Source of the DNA: JAIEPW01 sp964406035
GTDB lineage: Bacteria; Acidobacteriota; Terriglobia; Bryobacterales; Bryobacteraceae
DNA length: 23,837 bases
Reading direction: 5' to 3'
NCBI GenBank assembly: GCA_964406035.1
Contig: CAYOQB010000081.1
Coordinates: 1-23,837, forward strand
Under the pieces are notes generated by a model. The model saw nothing but the letters and a program-made list of their open reading frames with translations. It had not been told where the DNA came from and made no database searches. The position numbers and the translations under genes were made by a program. Below, piece by piece: positions 12,645-19,773 of this stretch (positions are counted from its first letter, which is position 1; every line of letters begins with the position of its first letter).

Positions 12645-14828
12645 ATGCTTCGTCCGCTCGCCTTCTGGGGCGCCCTCGCGCTCTGCTCCATCCCGGCCTT
12701 CAGCCAGCAGTCCGGAACCATCCGGGGAACCGTCAAACTCGAGCGCAACGGCGATCCGCTGCACCACGCCACTGTGTACCTCGTTGAGGTGCGCCGCAGC
12801 GCCGAAAGCAACGAGGAAGGCGTCTACGAATTCCGCGATCTCGCTCCCGGAAAGTACACCGTCGTCGCGCACCTGCACCCTTTCAGCGATGAGCGCAAAA
12901 CCGTGGAGGTCGCCGCCGGCGGCGCCGGTACCGCCGATTTCGCCATGCGCATCGCCGCCATCCATGAGGAAGTGAACGTCACTTCGCGCGGCGTGGAGCA
13001 GTTGGGCTTGGAGAGCTTCCAGACCGTGCAGTCAATCGAGCAATTGGACCTGCTGCCGCGCACTTCCACTGGCCTGGGCGAGACGCTGGAAGGGCTGACG
13101 GGCGTCGCCAAGCGCAGCTTCGGTCCCGGTTCCTCGCGCCCGGTGATCCGCGGCTTTGACGGCGACCGCGTGCTGATTATGCAGGACGGCCTGCCCACCG
13201 GCACCCTGTCCTCGCAGTCCGGCGATCACGGCGAGCCGTTCGATTCGAGCGCCGTGGAGCGCATCGAGATCGTGCGCGGACCGGCCACTCTCCTGTGGGG
13301 CACCAATGCTCTCGGCGGCGTGGTCAACGTGATCACCGGCCAGATTCCCACGGACCTGGAGCCTCGCGACGACGTCCACGGGTTCCTCAGCACCAACGCC
13401 GGCTCCACCAACGGGCAGTTCGGCGGCTCGGGCGGCGTCGATTTCGGACTCGGCAAGTGGATGTTCGCCGCCGCCGGCGGCGGGCTTCGCACCGGCGACT
13501 ACGGCACGCCCATCGGCAACGTCTTCAACTCCGGCAGCCGCCTGCAGTACGGCAACGGATCCGTCGCCCGCTACGGCGAAAAGGCCTTCTTCAACTTCAA
13601 CTTCGGCATGTGGGACGGCCGCTACGGCATCCCGTTCCCCGCCGAGGAGCGTTTCGAGGAACCCGGCGACACCATCGACTGGCGGCGCTACAACGGCCGC
13701 TTCACCGGGGGCTTCAAGAACATCAATAGCTACCTGGATCGCCTGACCGTGCAGCTCAACTACAGTGACTGGCTGCATCGCGAGCTGGAAGGACCGGAAG
13801 TCGGAACCGAGTTCTTCAACAAGATCTTCTCCTACCGCGCCGTGGTGGACCAGAAAAAGCGCGGACGCTGGTCCGGCAGCTTCGGCGTCTCCGGACTGCG
13901 CCGCGATTACGAAACGATCGGCGAGGAATCGCTGGCGCCCCCCACCATCCAGAACAATTTCGCCGCCTTCGGTCTGCAGGAGTTCGACTTTGAGCGGTTC
14001 AAGCTGCAGTTCGGCGGGCGTGTGGAGAACAATCGCTTCCGGCCCAACGGCGGCGATGTCCGCGACCGCAGCTTCACCGGGTTCTCAGGGTCCGCCGGCA
14101 TCAACACCCGGCTGTGGACCGGAGGCTCGTTCGTGGCCACCTACTCGCATTCCTACCGCGCCCCGGCCATCGAGGAGTTGTACAACTTCGGACCCCACCC
14201 CGGCAACCTCGCGTTCGAGATCGGCAATCAGAACCTGCGCCGCGAACGCGGCGACGGAGTCGAGCTTTCGCTGCGCCAGAACAACTCCCGCTTCCGCGGC
14301 GAACTCAACTTCTTCTACTACGGGCTGAAGGACTTCATCTATCTCGCGCCCACCGGCGAAGTGGAAGACGACCTGTTCGTGGCCGATTATCTTCAGGGCG
14401 ACGCCCGCTACCTGGGTGCCGAGGCTCGCGCCGATTTCCGCCTGCATCGCACCCTGTGGCTGAACGCGGGCTTCGACATGGTTCGCGCCGAATTGCGCGC
14501 GGATTCCACTCCGCTGCCCCGCATCCCGCCGCTGCGCGGCCGGCTCGGCTTCGACTGGCGCTGGAAGGGCTTCGGCATCAACCCCTACTTCCAGTTCCAG
14601 GACCGCCAGGATCGCGTGTTCCTGACCGAGACGGAGACGCCCGGAGCGGCGGTGTTCCACCTGAACGCTTCCTACACCTGGGCCAGCAGGCACCTGCTGC
14701 ACGCCTTCAACGTGCTGTGGTTCAACGCGACGGATCGCCTGTACTTCAACCACACCTCGTTCATCAAGGGCTTCGCGCCGGAGATCGGCCGCGGGGCTCG
14801 GGTGTCGTACACGATGCGGTTCTTCTAA
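12645..14828 (+). CDS. TonB-dependent outer-membrane receptor with carboxypeptidase-regulatory-like N-terminal domain
   Basis: The product is 727 residues. A signal peptide (about 1-20) is followed by a beta-sandwich domain (about 24-103: GTIRGTVKLERNGDPLHHATVYL, YEFRDLAPGKYTV). A TonB-box-like EEVNVTS lies at 108-114 and a plug at about 118-232 (RPVIRGFDGDRVLIMQDGLPTG, VERIEIVRGPATLLWGTNALGGVVNVITG). The 22-strand-type barrel ends VSYTMRFF with a terminal Phe, the outer-membrane insertion signal. The plug motif SSQSGDHGEPFD resembles ZnuD-type zinc receptors (SS-x-S-x-DH), so a metal ligand is possible; this is inference. An AT-rich stretch (12610-12643, TTGCGA then TAATTT with 17 bp between, and TATAGA close to the ATG) may be its promoter. 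It follows the SMP-30 gene by 81 bp. Confidence 0.93.
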   Translation: MLRPLAFWGALALCSIPAFSQQSGTIRGTVKLERNGDPLHHATVYLVEVRRSAESNEEGVYEFRDLAPGKYTVVAHLHPFSDERKTVEVAAGGAGTADFAMRIAAIHEEVNVTSRGVEQLGLESFQTVQSIEQLDLLPRTSTGLGETLEGLTGVAKRSFGPGSSRPVIRGFDGDRVLIMQDGLPTGTLSSQSGDHGEPFDSSAVERIEIVRGPATLLWGTNALGGVVNVITGQIPTDLEPRDDVHGFLSTNAGSTNGQFGGSGGVDFGLGKWMFAAAGGGLRTGDYGTPIGNVFNSGSRLQYGNGSVARYGEKAFFNFNFGMWDGRYGIPFPAEERFEEPGDTIDWRRYNGRFTGGFKNINSYLDRLTVQLNYSDWLHRELEGPEVGTEFFNKIFSYRAVVDQKKRGRWSGSFGVSGLRRDYETIGEESLAPPTIQNNFAAFGLQEFDFERFKLQFGGRVENNRFRPNGGDVRDRSFTGFSGSAGINTRLWTGGSFVATYSHSYRAPAIEELYNFGPHPGNLAFEIGNQNLRRERGDGVELSLRQNNSRFRGELNFFYYGLKDFIYLAPTGEVEDDLFVADYLQGDARYLGAEARADFRLHRTLWLNAGFDMVRAELRADSTPLPRIPPLRGRLGFDWRWKGFGINPYFQFQDRQDRVFLTETETPGAAVFHLNASYTWASRHLLHAFNVLWFNATDRLYFNHTSFIKGFAPEIGRGARVSYTMRFF

Positions 14829-14847
14829 GAACCGTTATTCCCCCTGT

Positions 14848-14890
14848 CGGTGCCTGGTGGTGCCAGGCGAGCTTCGCCCGCCGGGCACCG
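14848..14890. repeat. GGTGCC inverted repeat, copy 3, interrupted by an inner hairpin
   Basis: The left arm and loop (TCGGTGCCTGG, TGGTG) and the start of the right arm (CCAGGC, 14864-14869) match copy 4. The right arm is then broken by about 14 nt (14870-14883) before GGCACCG-like sequence resumes at 14884. Across the junction GGCGA (14867-14871) and TCGCC (14875-14879) form a small hairpin. It begins 19 nt after the TonB receptor stop and may help end that transcript. Confidence 0.7.
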
Positions 14891-15140
14891 CACAAGTGCT
14901 TTCCTCTGTGCGTGTTAAACCCGATCCGGCCCAGTTCCGAATAGTACCCCCAGTCGGACTTGGGACGTTTTTCGACCGCCGCTCCGATCGCGGAAATAGG
15001 CTAGATTGTGGGCTTTTGGGGCACCAATTCGCTCGAAGCTCAGAGGCCCGGGACGCGTCGAACGGAAACGGGGGGCAGTTGGCCAGGCCGCACTTTCGCA
15101 CACTCTCAATCCTGCCGGTAAGCCCCTGATCAACATACAG

Positions 15141-15149
15141 TTATCCACA
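15141..15149 (+). promoter_or_regulatory. Perfect DnaA-box 9-mer TTATCCACA
   Basis: It is identical to the strongest E. coli DnaA box, 12 bp before GGTGCC copy 4. A single box in a GC-rich noncoding region could be a DnaA-titration or regulatory site. There is no evidence of an origin (no dnaA/dnaN, no box cluster). Confidence 0.35.
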
Positions 15150-15161
15150 GGTCACGCCGCA

Positions 15162-15190
15162 ATCGGTGCCTGGTGGTGCCAGGCACCGAT
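15162..15190. repeat. GGTGCC inverted repeat, copy 4
   Basis: The best-preserved copy: 12-nt arms ATCGGTGCCTGG (15162-15173) and CCAGGCACCGAT (15179-15190), perfect, around the loop TGGTG. The loop sequence is the complement of the loop of copy 1, so the two lie in opposite orientation, although the element is nearly symmetrical. Confidence 0.85.
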
Positions 15191-15243
15191 CTTGCTGGAA
15201 GAACCGGATGTCACGCGCGACCCGCATTTTTATTCGCACCCGA

Positions 15244-15259
15244 TTCAACACGTTAAGCG
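15244..15259. repeat. Shared 16-mer of the composite intergenic element, copy B
   Basis: TTCAACACGTTAAGCG matches the 7546-7561 copy at 14 of 16 positions and sits 53 bp downstream of GGTGCC copy 4. Confidence 0.6.
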
Positions 15260-15314
15260 ACCCCGCCCGCGCCCAACGCGCCCACGTATGCGATAAAGAG
15301 TCCGAAGCGCGACG

Positions 15315-15395
15315 GGCTGGCCAGCCTGCTTCTTAAGTCGGGATCGGTCCCGCAATAAAGCAGCAAGCGCCCCGGGTCCCCCACAAAGGACCCGG
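15315..15395. other. Cluster of three dyads downstream of the GDPD-like gene
   Basis: The dyads are a perfect 12-bp palindrome GGCTGGCCAGCC (15315-15326); arms CGGGA/TCCCG with a 4-nt loop (15339-15352); and arms CCGGGTCC/GGACCCGG with an 8-nt loop (15372-15379 and 15388-15395), extendable by four pairs with one bulged A. They lie 57-137 nt after the stop at 15452 on the minus strand. No U-tract follows, so they are not a classical terminator; a structured 3' region or small RNA is possible. Confidence 0.45.
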
Positions 15396-15451
15396 AGGCG
15401 CGAATCCCAAGAAAAAACACAGATCGCCCAGGCCGTAGTGTGTCCGGACGC

Positions 15452-16357
15452 TTACTTCGCCCGCAACATGCCCGCCAACTCCTCGTACAAATCCGTGGCG
15501 ATGAAGTCCACGCCCGCATCGATCGCCGCTCGCCAGCGCTGCCGCGCCGCCTCCAGCGATCCAAAGTTATATCCCTGCCCCATCCCGTTTACCGATCCCT
15601 CCGAATGCCCGTTCAGCGTGTAGAAGCGGAGCCACAGCCCGTTGCGATGCGCATGATCCACGAACTCCTTCAGCCGCTTCGCATCCGCCGCGGTCCATTC
15701 CCCGGCCTTCGGCGGACCGCCTTCTTCGATCGCGCCCCACGGCAGGTTCCACCACCGCCGGAAGTTCGTGGCGCGCTCCGTCATCAGCTCGCGCGGCCTC
15801 GCGCCCCAGACTTCCTTCTTCACCGTTCGCACCGAACCGAATACCAGCAGCGGGTCCCCTCGATCGAACTGATCGTCCTGCGCCAGCACCAGCACCGGCT
15901 TGAAGTCCATGGGCATCACCCGGTCCCCGCGCCGCGCGGTGGTGATCCAGCTCCGGTACTCGCTCAGCGTCTCCAGAATCGCGTCGATGTGCCCCGGCTC
16001 GTTCGTTTTCAGATCCAGGTTCAGCACGATCACCGGCCAGCGCGATCGGTCCCCCGACCGCAGCTCCCGCTCCACCACCGGCCGAATCTTCTCGAAGAAA
16101 TACTCGCGAAGGTGCGGTTCCTGCCCCGTGAACGGCTCGCCGTGCGAGACGATCGACTTCGGCAGGTCGCCGCCGGTGTACCACACCAGATCCTGCTCGA
16201 TCGCAATCGGAACGCCGCAGCGCAGCGCGCGATCGATGCGGTCCCAGTAGCGTTCCTGATAGGGGTAAGCGTTGTGAGCATCCAGCAGCACCCGCGTTCC
16301 GGGAAACTGCGCGCATGCGGGCAGACAGAGAACGGCCGCGATTTTCAGCAAGCGCAT
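15452..16357 (-). CDS. Secreted GDPD/PLC-like phosphodiesterase
   Basis: The product is 301 residues from the ATG at 16357; the frame is open further upstream but only within the neighbouring gene, and a signal peptide starts here (MRLLKIAAVLCLPACAQF). LPAC could be a lipobox, or cleavage may follow ACA. The order of catalytic-type residues fits the glycerophosphodiester-phosphodiesterase/PI-PLC superfamily: His28 in DAHNAYPY, Glu54 and Asp56 in IEQDL, and His72 in SHGEP. The C-terminus has GVDFIATDLYEEL, like the last TIM-barrel strand of GDPD proteins. It would act in the periplasm or on the outer-membrane inner leaflet; the substrate is unknown. GAGAG is a ribosome-site candidate, and TACAAT (16367-16372) lies 9 nt before the start. 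It follows the PD40 protein by 23 bp, so both may share a transcript. Confidence 0.8.
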   Translation of the reverse strand: MRLLKIAAVLCLPACAQFPGTRVLLDAHNAYPYQERYWDRIDRALRCGVPIAIEQDLVWYTGGDLPKSIVSHGEPFTGQEPHLREYFFEKIRPVVERELRSGDRSRWPVIVLNLDLKTNEPGHIDAILETLSEYRSWITTARRGDRVMPMDFKPVLVLAQDDQFDRGDPLLVFGSVRTVKKEVWGARPRELMTERATNFRRWWNLPWGAIEEGGPPKAGEWTAADAKRLKEFVDHAHRNGLWLRFYTLNGHSEGSVNGMGQGYNFGSLEAARQRWRAAIDAGVDFIATDLYEELAGMLRAK

Positions 16358-16380
16358 GAGTCTCTCATTGTAGACGCGGG

Positions 16381-17520
16381 TCAGCGGCAGTCGCCCGGCT
16401 GGCGCGCGCGCAACACCATCAATTCGGTTACAAAGAATTGCCCCGCGAACTGCGCGGCGAAGCCGTCCTCTGCCTTGTCCCGGCGGAAACCGAACACTTC
16501 CAGATAAACGCTGCCCGATGGCCCCGCGTGCTCGTGATATCCGGTCTCCAGCCGCACCAGCGTCTCCGCGCGAGCCCGCACCCACAGCACATCCTTCGAA
16601 CCGCACGGCTGGAACGTATTCTGCCGCGGATGAAACACGTAGAATCCGCGGAACAGCTCCGCCTGAGAGCTGACCACCGCGTCCGACCCCGCCATCACCC
16701 GCCGCATGCCCACACCGTTCGCGGGGGTCGCGTACACCGCCCGGCGCCCGGACGGTTCGCGGCGCGTGAAATAGATCTGATCGCCTTCCGGCGCCCATTC
16801 CGCCGCCGCGCCGAACACGTCCGTGCCGGTAACCGGGCGGCGCGTCTTCGACTTCAGATCCACCAGGAACACGCCGCTCAGCAGCTCCATCTCATCGGCG
16901 GGAGCGCCCTTCGGCGTCTCGCGATAGTAGGCGCTGAGCAGCGCGACATCCGGATTCCGCGGATGCAGCCGGATGCGATCGCTCGACATCCACTGCAACT
17001 CGGCGCCGTAAACCTCCGCGAGCGGAATCGAGCGCACCAGCCGGCCTTCCAGCGAGATCCACATCAGCGTCTTCTCATCCATTGCCAGGACGGATTTGCC
17101 GTCCGGCGTCCAGCCGTGCAGCGTGTCGATCTTCCCGGTCCACAGCGGCGCGGCGTCCTTCGGCGACCGCGGGTCCAGCACCCAGATCTGCCACTTGCTG
17201 TCCGCCAGCTCCAGATATGCGATGCGCGATGAGTCCGGCGAAATCTTCGGGGATCGCGCCAGACCCACGCGCAGATCGGTGTTGCGCCGCGCCTCCGCGT
17301 CATAGCGCACGATGGCGCGGTTCGTTCCCGGCTCGTCCCGTGTGTACACCAGCCATTTCGAATCGGAGGAGAGGCAGGGCTCATAGGTGCGGCGCGATTC
17401 CACAACACGCGAGGCGATCCCCGCCCGGTACATCAGCCGTCCGGACGCATCCATGTACGCCATTGCCGCCGGAAGTGCCGGCGCGCTCAGCAGGGCGATG
17501 CAGGTGATTCGCGCTATCAT
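16381..17520 (-). CDS. Secreted PD40/TolB-like propeller protein with NlpE-like C-terminal domain
   Basis: The product is 379 residues. A signal peptide (MIARITCIALLSAPALPAAMA) is followed by repeated PD40/WD40-like blades: YEPCLSSDSKWLVYTRD, SPKISPDSSRIAYLEL, LHGWTPDGKSVLAMDE and AAEWAPEGDQIYFTRRE. The last roughly 75 residues are different: FQPCGSKDVLWVRARAETL, then VYLEVFGFRR, then GQFFVTELMVLRARQPGDC. A PCG followed by a terminal Cys and a small beta-barrel pattern resembles domains found in NlpE-type lipoproteins; this is inference. The product is probably periplasmic and may bind peptidoglycan, proteins or ligands. It is divergent from the NAD(P)-binding gene across only 34 bp, which includes TACAAT (17535-17540) as its -10 candidate. 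Confidence 0.75.
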   Translation of the reverse strand: MIARITCIALLSAPALPAAMAYMDASGRLMYRAGIASRVVESRRTYEPCLSSDSKWLVYTRDEPGTNRAIVRYDAEARRNTDLRVGLARSPKISPDSSRIAYLELADSKWQIWVLDPRSPKDAAPLWTGKIDTLHGWTPDGKSVLAMDEKTLMWISLEGRLVRSIPLAEVYGAELQWMSSDRIRLHPRNPDVALLSAYYRETPKGAPADEMELLSGVFLVDLKSKTRRPVTGTDVFGAAAEWAPEGDQIYFTRREPSGRRAVYATPANGVGMRRVMAGSDAVVSSQAELFRGFYVFHPRQNTFQPCGSKDVLWVRARAETLVRLETGYHEHAGPSGSVYLEVFGFRRDKAEDGFAAQFAGQFFVTELMVLRARQPGDCR

Positions 17521-17534
17521 AGGCAGTCATTTTG

Positions 17535-17540
17535 ATTGTA
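17535..17540 (-). promoter_or_regulatory. TACAAT -10 candidate of the PD40 protein gene
   Basis: TACAAT (5/6 to consensus) lies 14 nt before the ATG at 17520 in the 34-bp divergent gap. No good -35 was found, so the assignment is tentative. The same hexamer precedes the hydrolase (7424-7429) and GDPD-like (16367-16372) genes. Confidence 0.35.
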
Positions 17541-17554
17541 GGCAGGTGTACTCG

Positions 17555-18184
17555 ATGAAAGTCCTCGTGCTCGGCGGCGCTGGAAGCGTCGGCAAGCTGA
17601 TTTTGCGGGAGGCGCTGGCGCAGGGGCACCAGGTGACCGCGCTGGTGCGGAATTCGGCCAAGCTCGCTGATGTGCGTCACGACAACCTCACCGTGATGCC
17701 CGGCGACGCGCTCGATCCGCGCGTCCTCCAGCGCATCTCGATCGGCTTCGACGCGGTGATCTACTCGCTGGGCGCCAAGCCCGGCAAGCTCACCACGCTG
17801 TTCTCCGATTCCACGCGCGTCCTGCTGGAGGTGATGAAGCAGAACTCCATCCGCCGCCTGGTGGCCATCACCGGCATCGGCGCGGGCGACAGCAAGGGTC
17901 ACGGCGGTTTCCTCTACGACAAGATCGTCTATCCGTTCTTCACCAGGCCGCTTTATGAAGACAAGGATCGGATGGAACAACTCATCCGGGACAGCGGCGT
18001 GGAGTGGGTGATCGTGCGGCCCGCCTCGTTTCAGGACGGCCCGGCCACCGGAAACATCCGCGCCGAAACCGAATTGGAAGGCGTGACGATCTCTAAGATC
18101 TCCCGCGCCGATGTCGCGAAGTTCGTGGTGGAACAGCTCACTTCGGATCGCTTCCTGCGCCGGACGCCGTTGATCGGCTACTGA
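17555..18184 (+). CDS. NAD(P)-binding NmrA/atypical-SDR family protein
   Basis: The product is 209 residues from the ATG at 17555, chosen because the Rossmann motif starts at once (MKVLVLGGAGSVGKLIL, GGxGxxG at 7-13). The dinucleotide-choice region is VTALVRNSAKL (27-37), consistent with NADP preference. Further Rossmann strands are DNLTVMPGDALD and DAVIYSLG; the active-site-like part has RRLVAITGIGAGDS and EWVIVRPASF. Length and pattern fit biliverdin-reductase-B-like/NmrA-like proteins (atypical SDR), which either reduce small substrates or sense redox state. No signal or membrane segment is present, so it is cytosolic. Its stop overlaps the nadB stop by 7 nt (convergent). The function is not specific. 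Confidence 0.85.
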   Translation: MKVLVLGGAGSVGKLILREALAQGHQVTALVRNSAKLADVRHDNLTVMPGDALDPRVLQRISIGFDAVIYSLGAKPGKLTTLFSDSTRVLLEVMKQNSIRRLVAITGIGAGDSKGHGGFLYDKIVYPFFTRPLYEDKDRMEQLIRDSGVEWVIVRPASFQDGPATGNIRAETELEGVTISKISRADVAKFVVEQLTSDRFLRRTPLIGY

Positions 18185-19713
18185 TCGGCGAACCGCACAT
18201 CGCCGCCGAGCCGGATCAGCGAGTGCTTCTGGAACTCCGGCCGCTTCTCCGGAAAATCCGTCCGGTAGTGTCCGCCGCGGCTTTCCTCCCGGGCCAGCGC
18301 GCACAGCGAAATCAGGCGGGCCACCTCATGCATGTTACGAAGCTCGTACTGGTGCCGCCCCGGCTGGTCGATCTTCTGCATCCGCGCGCCCTCCAGCGCG
18401 GCGATCGCCGTCCGCAGTGATTCCGCGGAGCGCAACAACCCGGCGTGATCCCATGCCAGGCGGCGCAGCTCTTCCTCGCGCATCGACGGGAAGCAGGCTT
18501 CGCCGGGCGGCGAAGCGTCACTCGCCGCGCGATCCGCCGCCTCCCGCATCGCGCGTCCCGCGCGCCTGCCGAAAACCACGCCCTCCAGCAGCGAATTGCT
18601 GGCCAGCCGGTTCGCGCCGTGAACTCCGGTGCACGCCACTTCGCCCGCGGCAAACAGCCGCGGCACGCTGGTGCGGCCCTGCAAATCCGTCCACACGCCG
18701 CCCATCGCGTAGTGCGCCGCCGGCAGCACCGGAATCAGGTCCCGCGCGATGTCCACGCCGAAGCGGCCGCAGGTTTCGCTGATCCGCGGGAAATGGCTGT
18801 GCACGCGATCCGCATCCAGGTGCCGCAGATCCAGGAACACGTGCGGCACGGCGACGCCGCGCAGCTCGCTCATGATGGCGCGCGACACCACATCGCGCGG
18901 CGCCAGTTCGGCCTGCGGATGGTAGCGCTGGACAAAGCGTTCCCCAGCCGCGTTGCGCAGGTACGCGCCCTCGCCGCGCAGCGCCTCCGAAAGCAGGAAT
19001 CGCGGCGCGCCTTCCACGTGCAGCGCCGTCGGATGAAACTGCACGAACTCGATGTCGCTGATCTCCGCGCCGGCACGGTACGCGGTCGCCACGCCATCGC
19101 CGGTCGCGACATCGGGGTTCGTCGTGTCCAGATACACGCGGCCCAACCCTCCCGTAGCCAGCAGCACCGCGCGAGCGCGGATATGCACCTCGCCACGCGA
19201 CCGCTCGTCATAGGCCACTGCGCCCGCGGCTTCGCCGTCCGCCAGCAACAGATCCGTGATGGAGGAGAAACTGTGAAACTCGATGTTGGCGTACGTGCGA
19301 GCCTGCTCCAGGAGCGTTCGCGCGATCTCCTGCCCCGTGGAATCGCCGCGCGCGTGCAGGATGCGGCTGCGGCTGTGCGCCCCTTCCCGGCCGAACATCA
19401 GGCGGCCGTCTTCGCGATCGAAAGCCGCGCCCCACTCGATCAGCTCCTGAATGGCGTGCGTGCCTTCCTCCACCAGCACCCGCACGGCCGCCGGATCGCA
19501 CAACCCGTCGCCCGCGTCCAGAGTGTCCTGCTCATGCAGTTCCACTTCGTCGTCATCGTTCAACGCGGCCGCGATGCCGCCCTGCGCGTATTCCGACGAG
19601 CTCTCCCGCAGGCGGTCCTTCGCGACCACCATCACGGTTCCGGCCTCGGCCAGCTCGATCGCGGCCCGCAGCCCGGCGACACCCGCTCCCACCACCAGAA
19701 AATCAGGGGTCAC
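18178..19713 (-). CDS. nadB: L-aspartate oxidase NadB
   Basis: The product is 511 residues from the GTG at 19713. A GAGG ribosome site 4 nt upstream supports this start; the nearby ATG is out of frame. The FAD-binding motif is VVGAGVAGLRAAIELAE (7-23), and SSSEYAQGGIAAAL (37-50) is the hallmark of the fumarate-reductase/aspartate-oxidase family. Others are EGAHSRSRILHARGDSTGQEI, EFVQFHPTALHVEGAPRFLLSEALRGEGA and ANRLASNSLLEGVVFGRRAG. NadB oxidises L-aspartate to iminoaspartate, which NadA converts to quinolinate in NAD synthesis. nadA and nadC are not in the window. It is transcribed divergently from aroB across 60 bp and convergent with the NmrA-like gene. Confidence 0.96.
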   Translation of the reverse strand: MTPDFLVVGAGVAGLRAAIELAEAGTVMVVAKDRLRESSSEYAQGGIAAALNDDDEVELHEQDTLDAGDGLCDPAAVRVLVEEGTHAIQELIEWGAAFDREDGRLMFGREGAHSRSRILHARGDSTGQEIARTLLEQARTYANIEFHSFSSITDLLLADGEAAGAVAYDERSRGEVHIRARAVLLATGGLGRVYLDTTNPDVATGDGVATAYRAGAEISDIEFVQFHPTALHVEGAPRFLLSEALRGEGAYLRNAAGERFVQRYHPQAELAPRDVVSRAIMSELRGVAVPHVFLDLRHLDADRVHSHFPRISETCGRFGVDIARDLIPVLPAAHYAMGGVWTDLQGRTSVPRLFAAGEVACTGVHGANRLASNSLLEGVVFGRRAGRAMREAADRAASDASPPGEACFPSMREEELRRLAWDHAGLLRSAESLRTAIAALEGARMQKIDQPGRHQYELRNMHEVARLISLCALAREESRGGHYRTDFPEKRPEFQKHSLIRLGGDVRFADQ

Positions 19714-19764
19714 AACGCCTCATGGTACAGGACCAACGATGCTGGCATTACAACGCATGGTACA
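19712..19764. repeat. Imperfect direct repeat between nadB and aroB
   Basis: ACAACGCCTCATGGTACA (19712-19729) recurs as ACAACGCATGGTACA (19750-19764), differing only by a 3-nt deletion. The first copy covers the ribosome site and start of nadB; the second lies just before aroB. It may be a small duplication or a repeated regulatory site. Confidence 0.5.
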
Positions 19765-19773
19765 AAAAATGAT

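Larger units (their letters stand above)
14829..15451. other. 623-bp noncoding region with repeats and hairpins
   Basis: No convincing gene. It contains GGTGCC copies 3 and 4, a perfect DnaA-box 9-mer, the shared 16-mer (15244-15259) and three dyads at 15315-15395. A minus-strand frame continues through 15253-15430 (product including FLGIRASGSFVGDPGRLL), but it uses TTT, TTA, AGA and AGG codons unlike its neighbours and has no recognised motif, so it is not called as a gene. No tRNA cloverleaf was seen. Confidence 0.65.

Noticed and set aside
15141..15149. Replication origin at the DnaA box
   Set aside because: One box only, no AT-rich unwinding region and no dnaA/dnaN/gidA neighbours.
7486..15190. 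CRISPR array from the GGTGCC repeats
   Set aside because: The copies are isolated palindromes hundreds to thousands of bp apart, not regularly spaced, and no cas genes are present.
18445..19773. N-terminal 443 codons of the long frame that ends as aroB
   Set aside because: Antisense to nadB; AroB homology starts only at the ATG at 19774.
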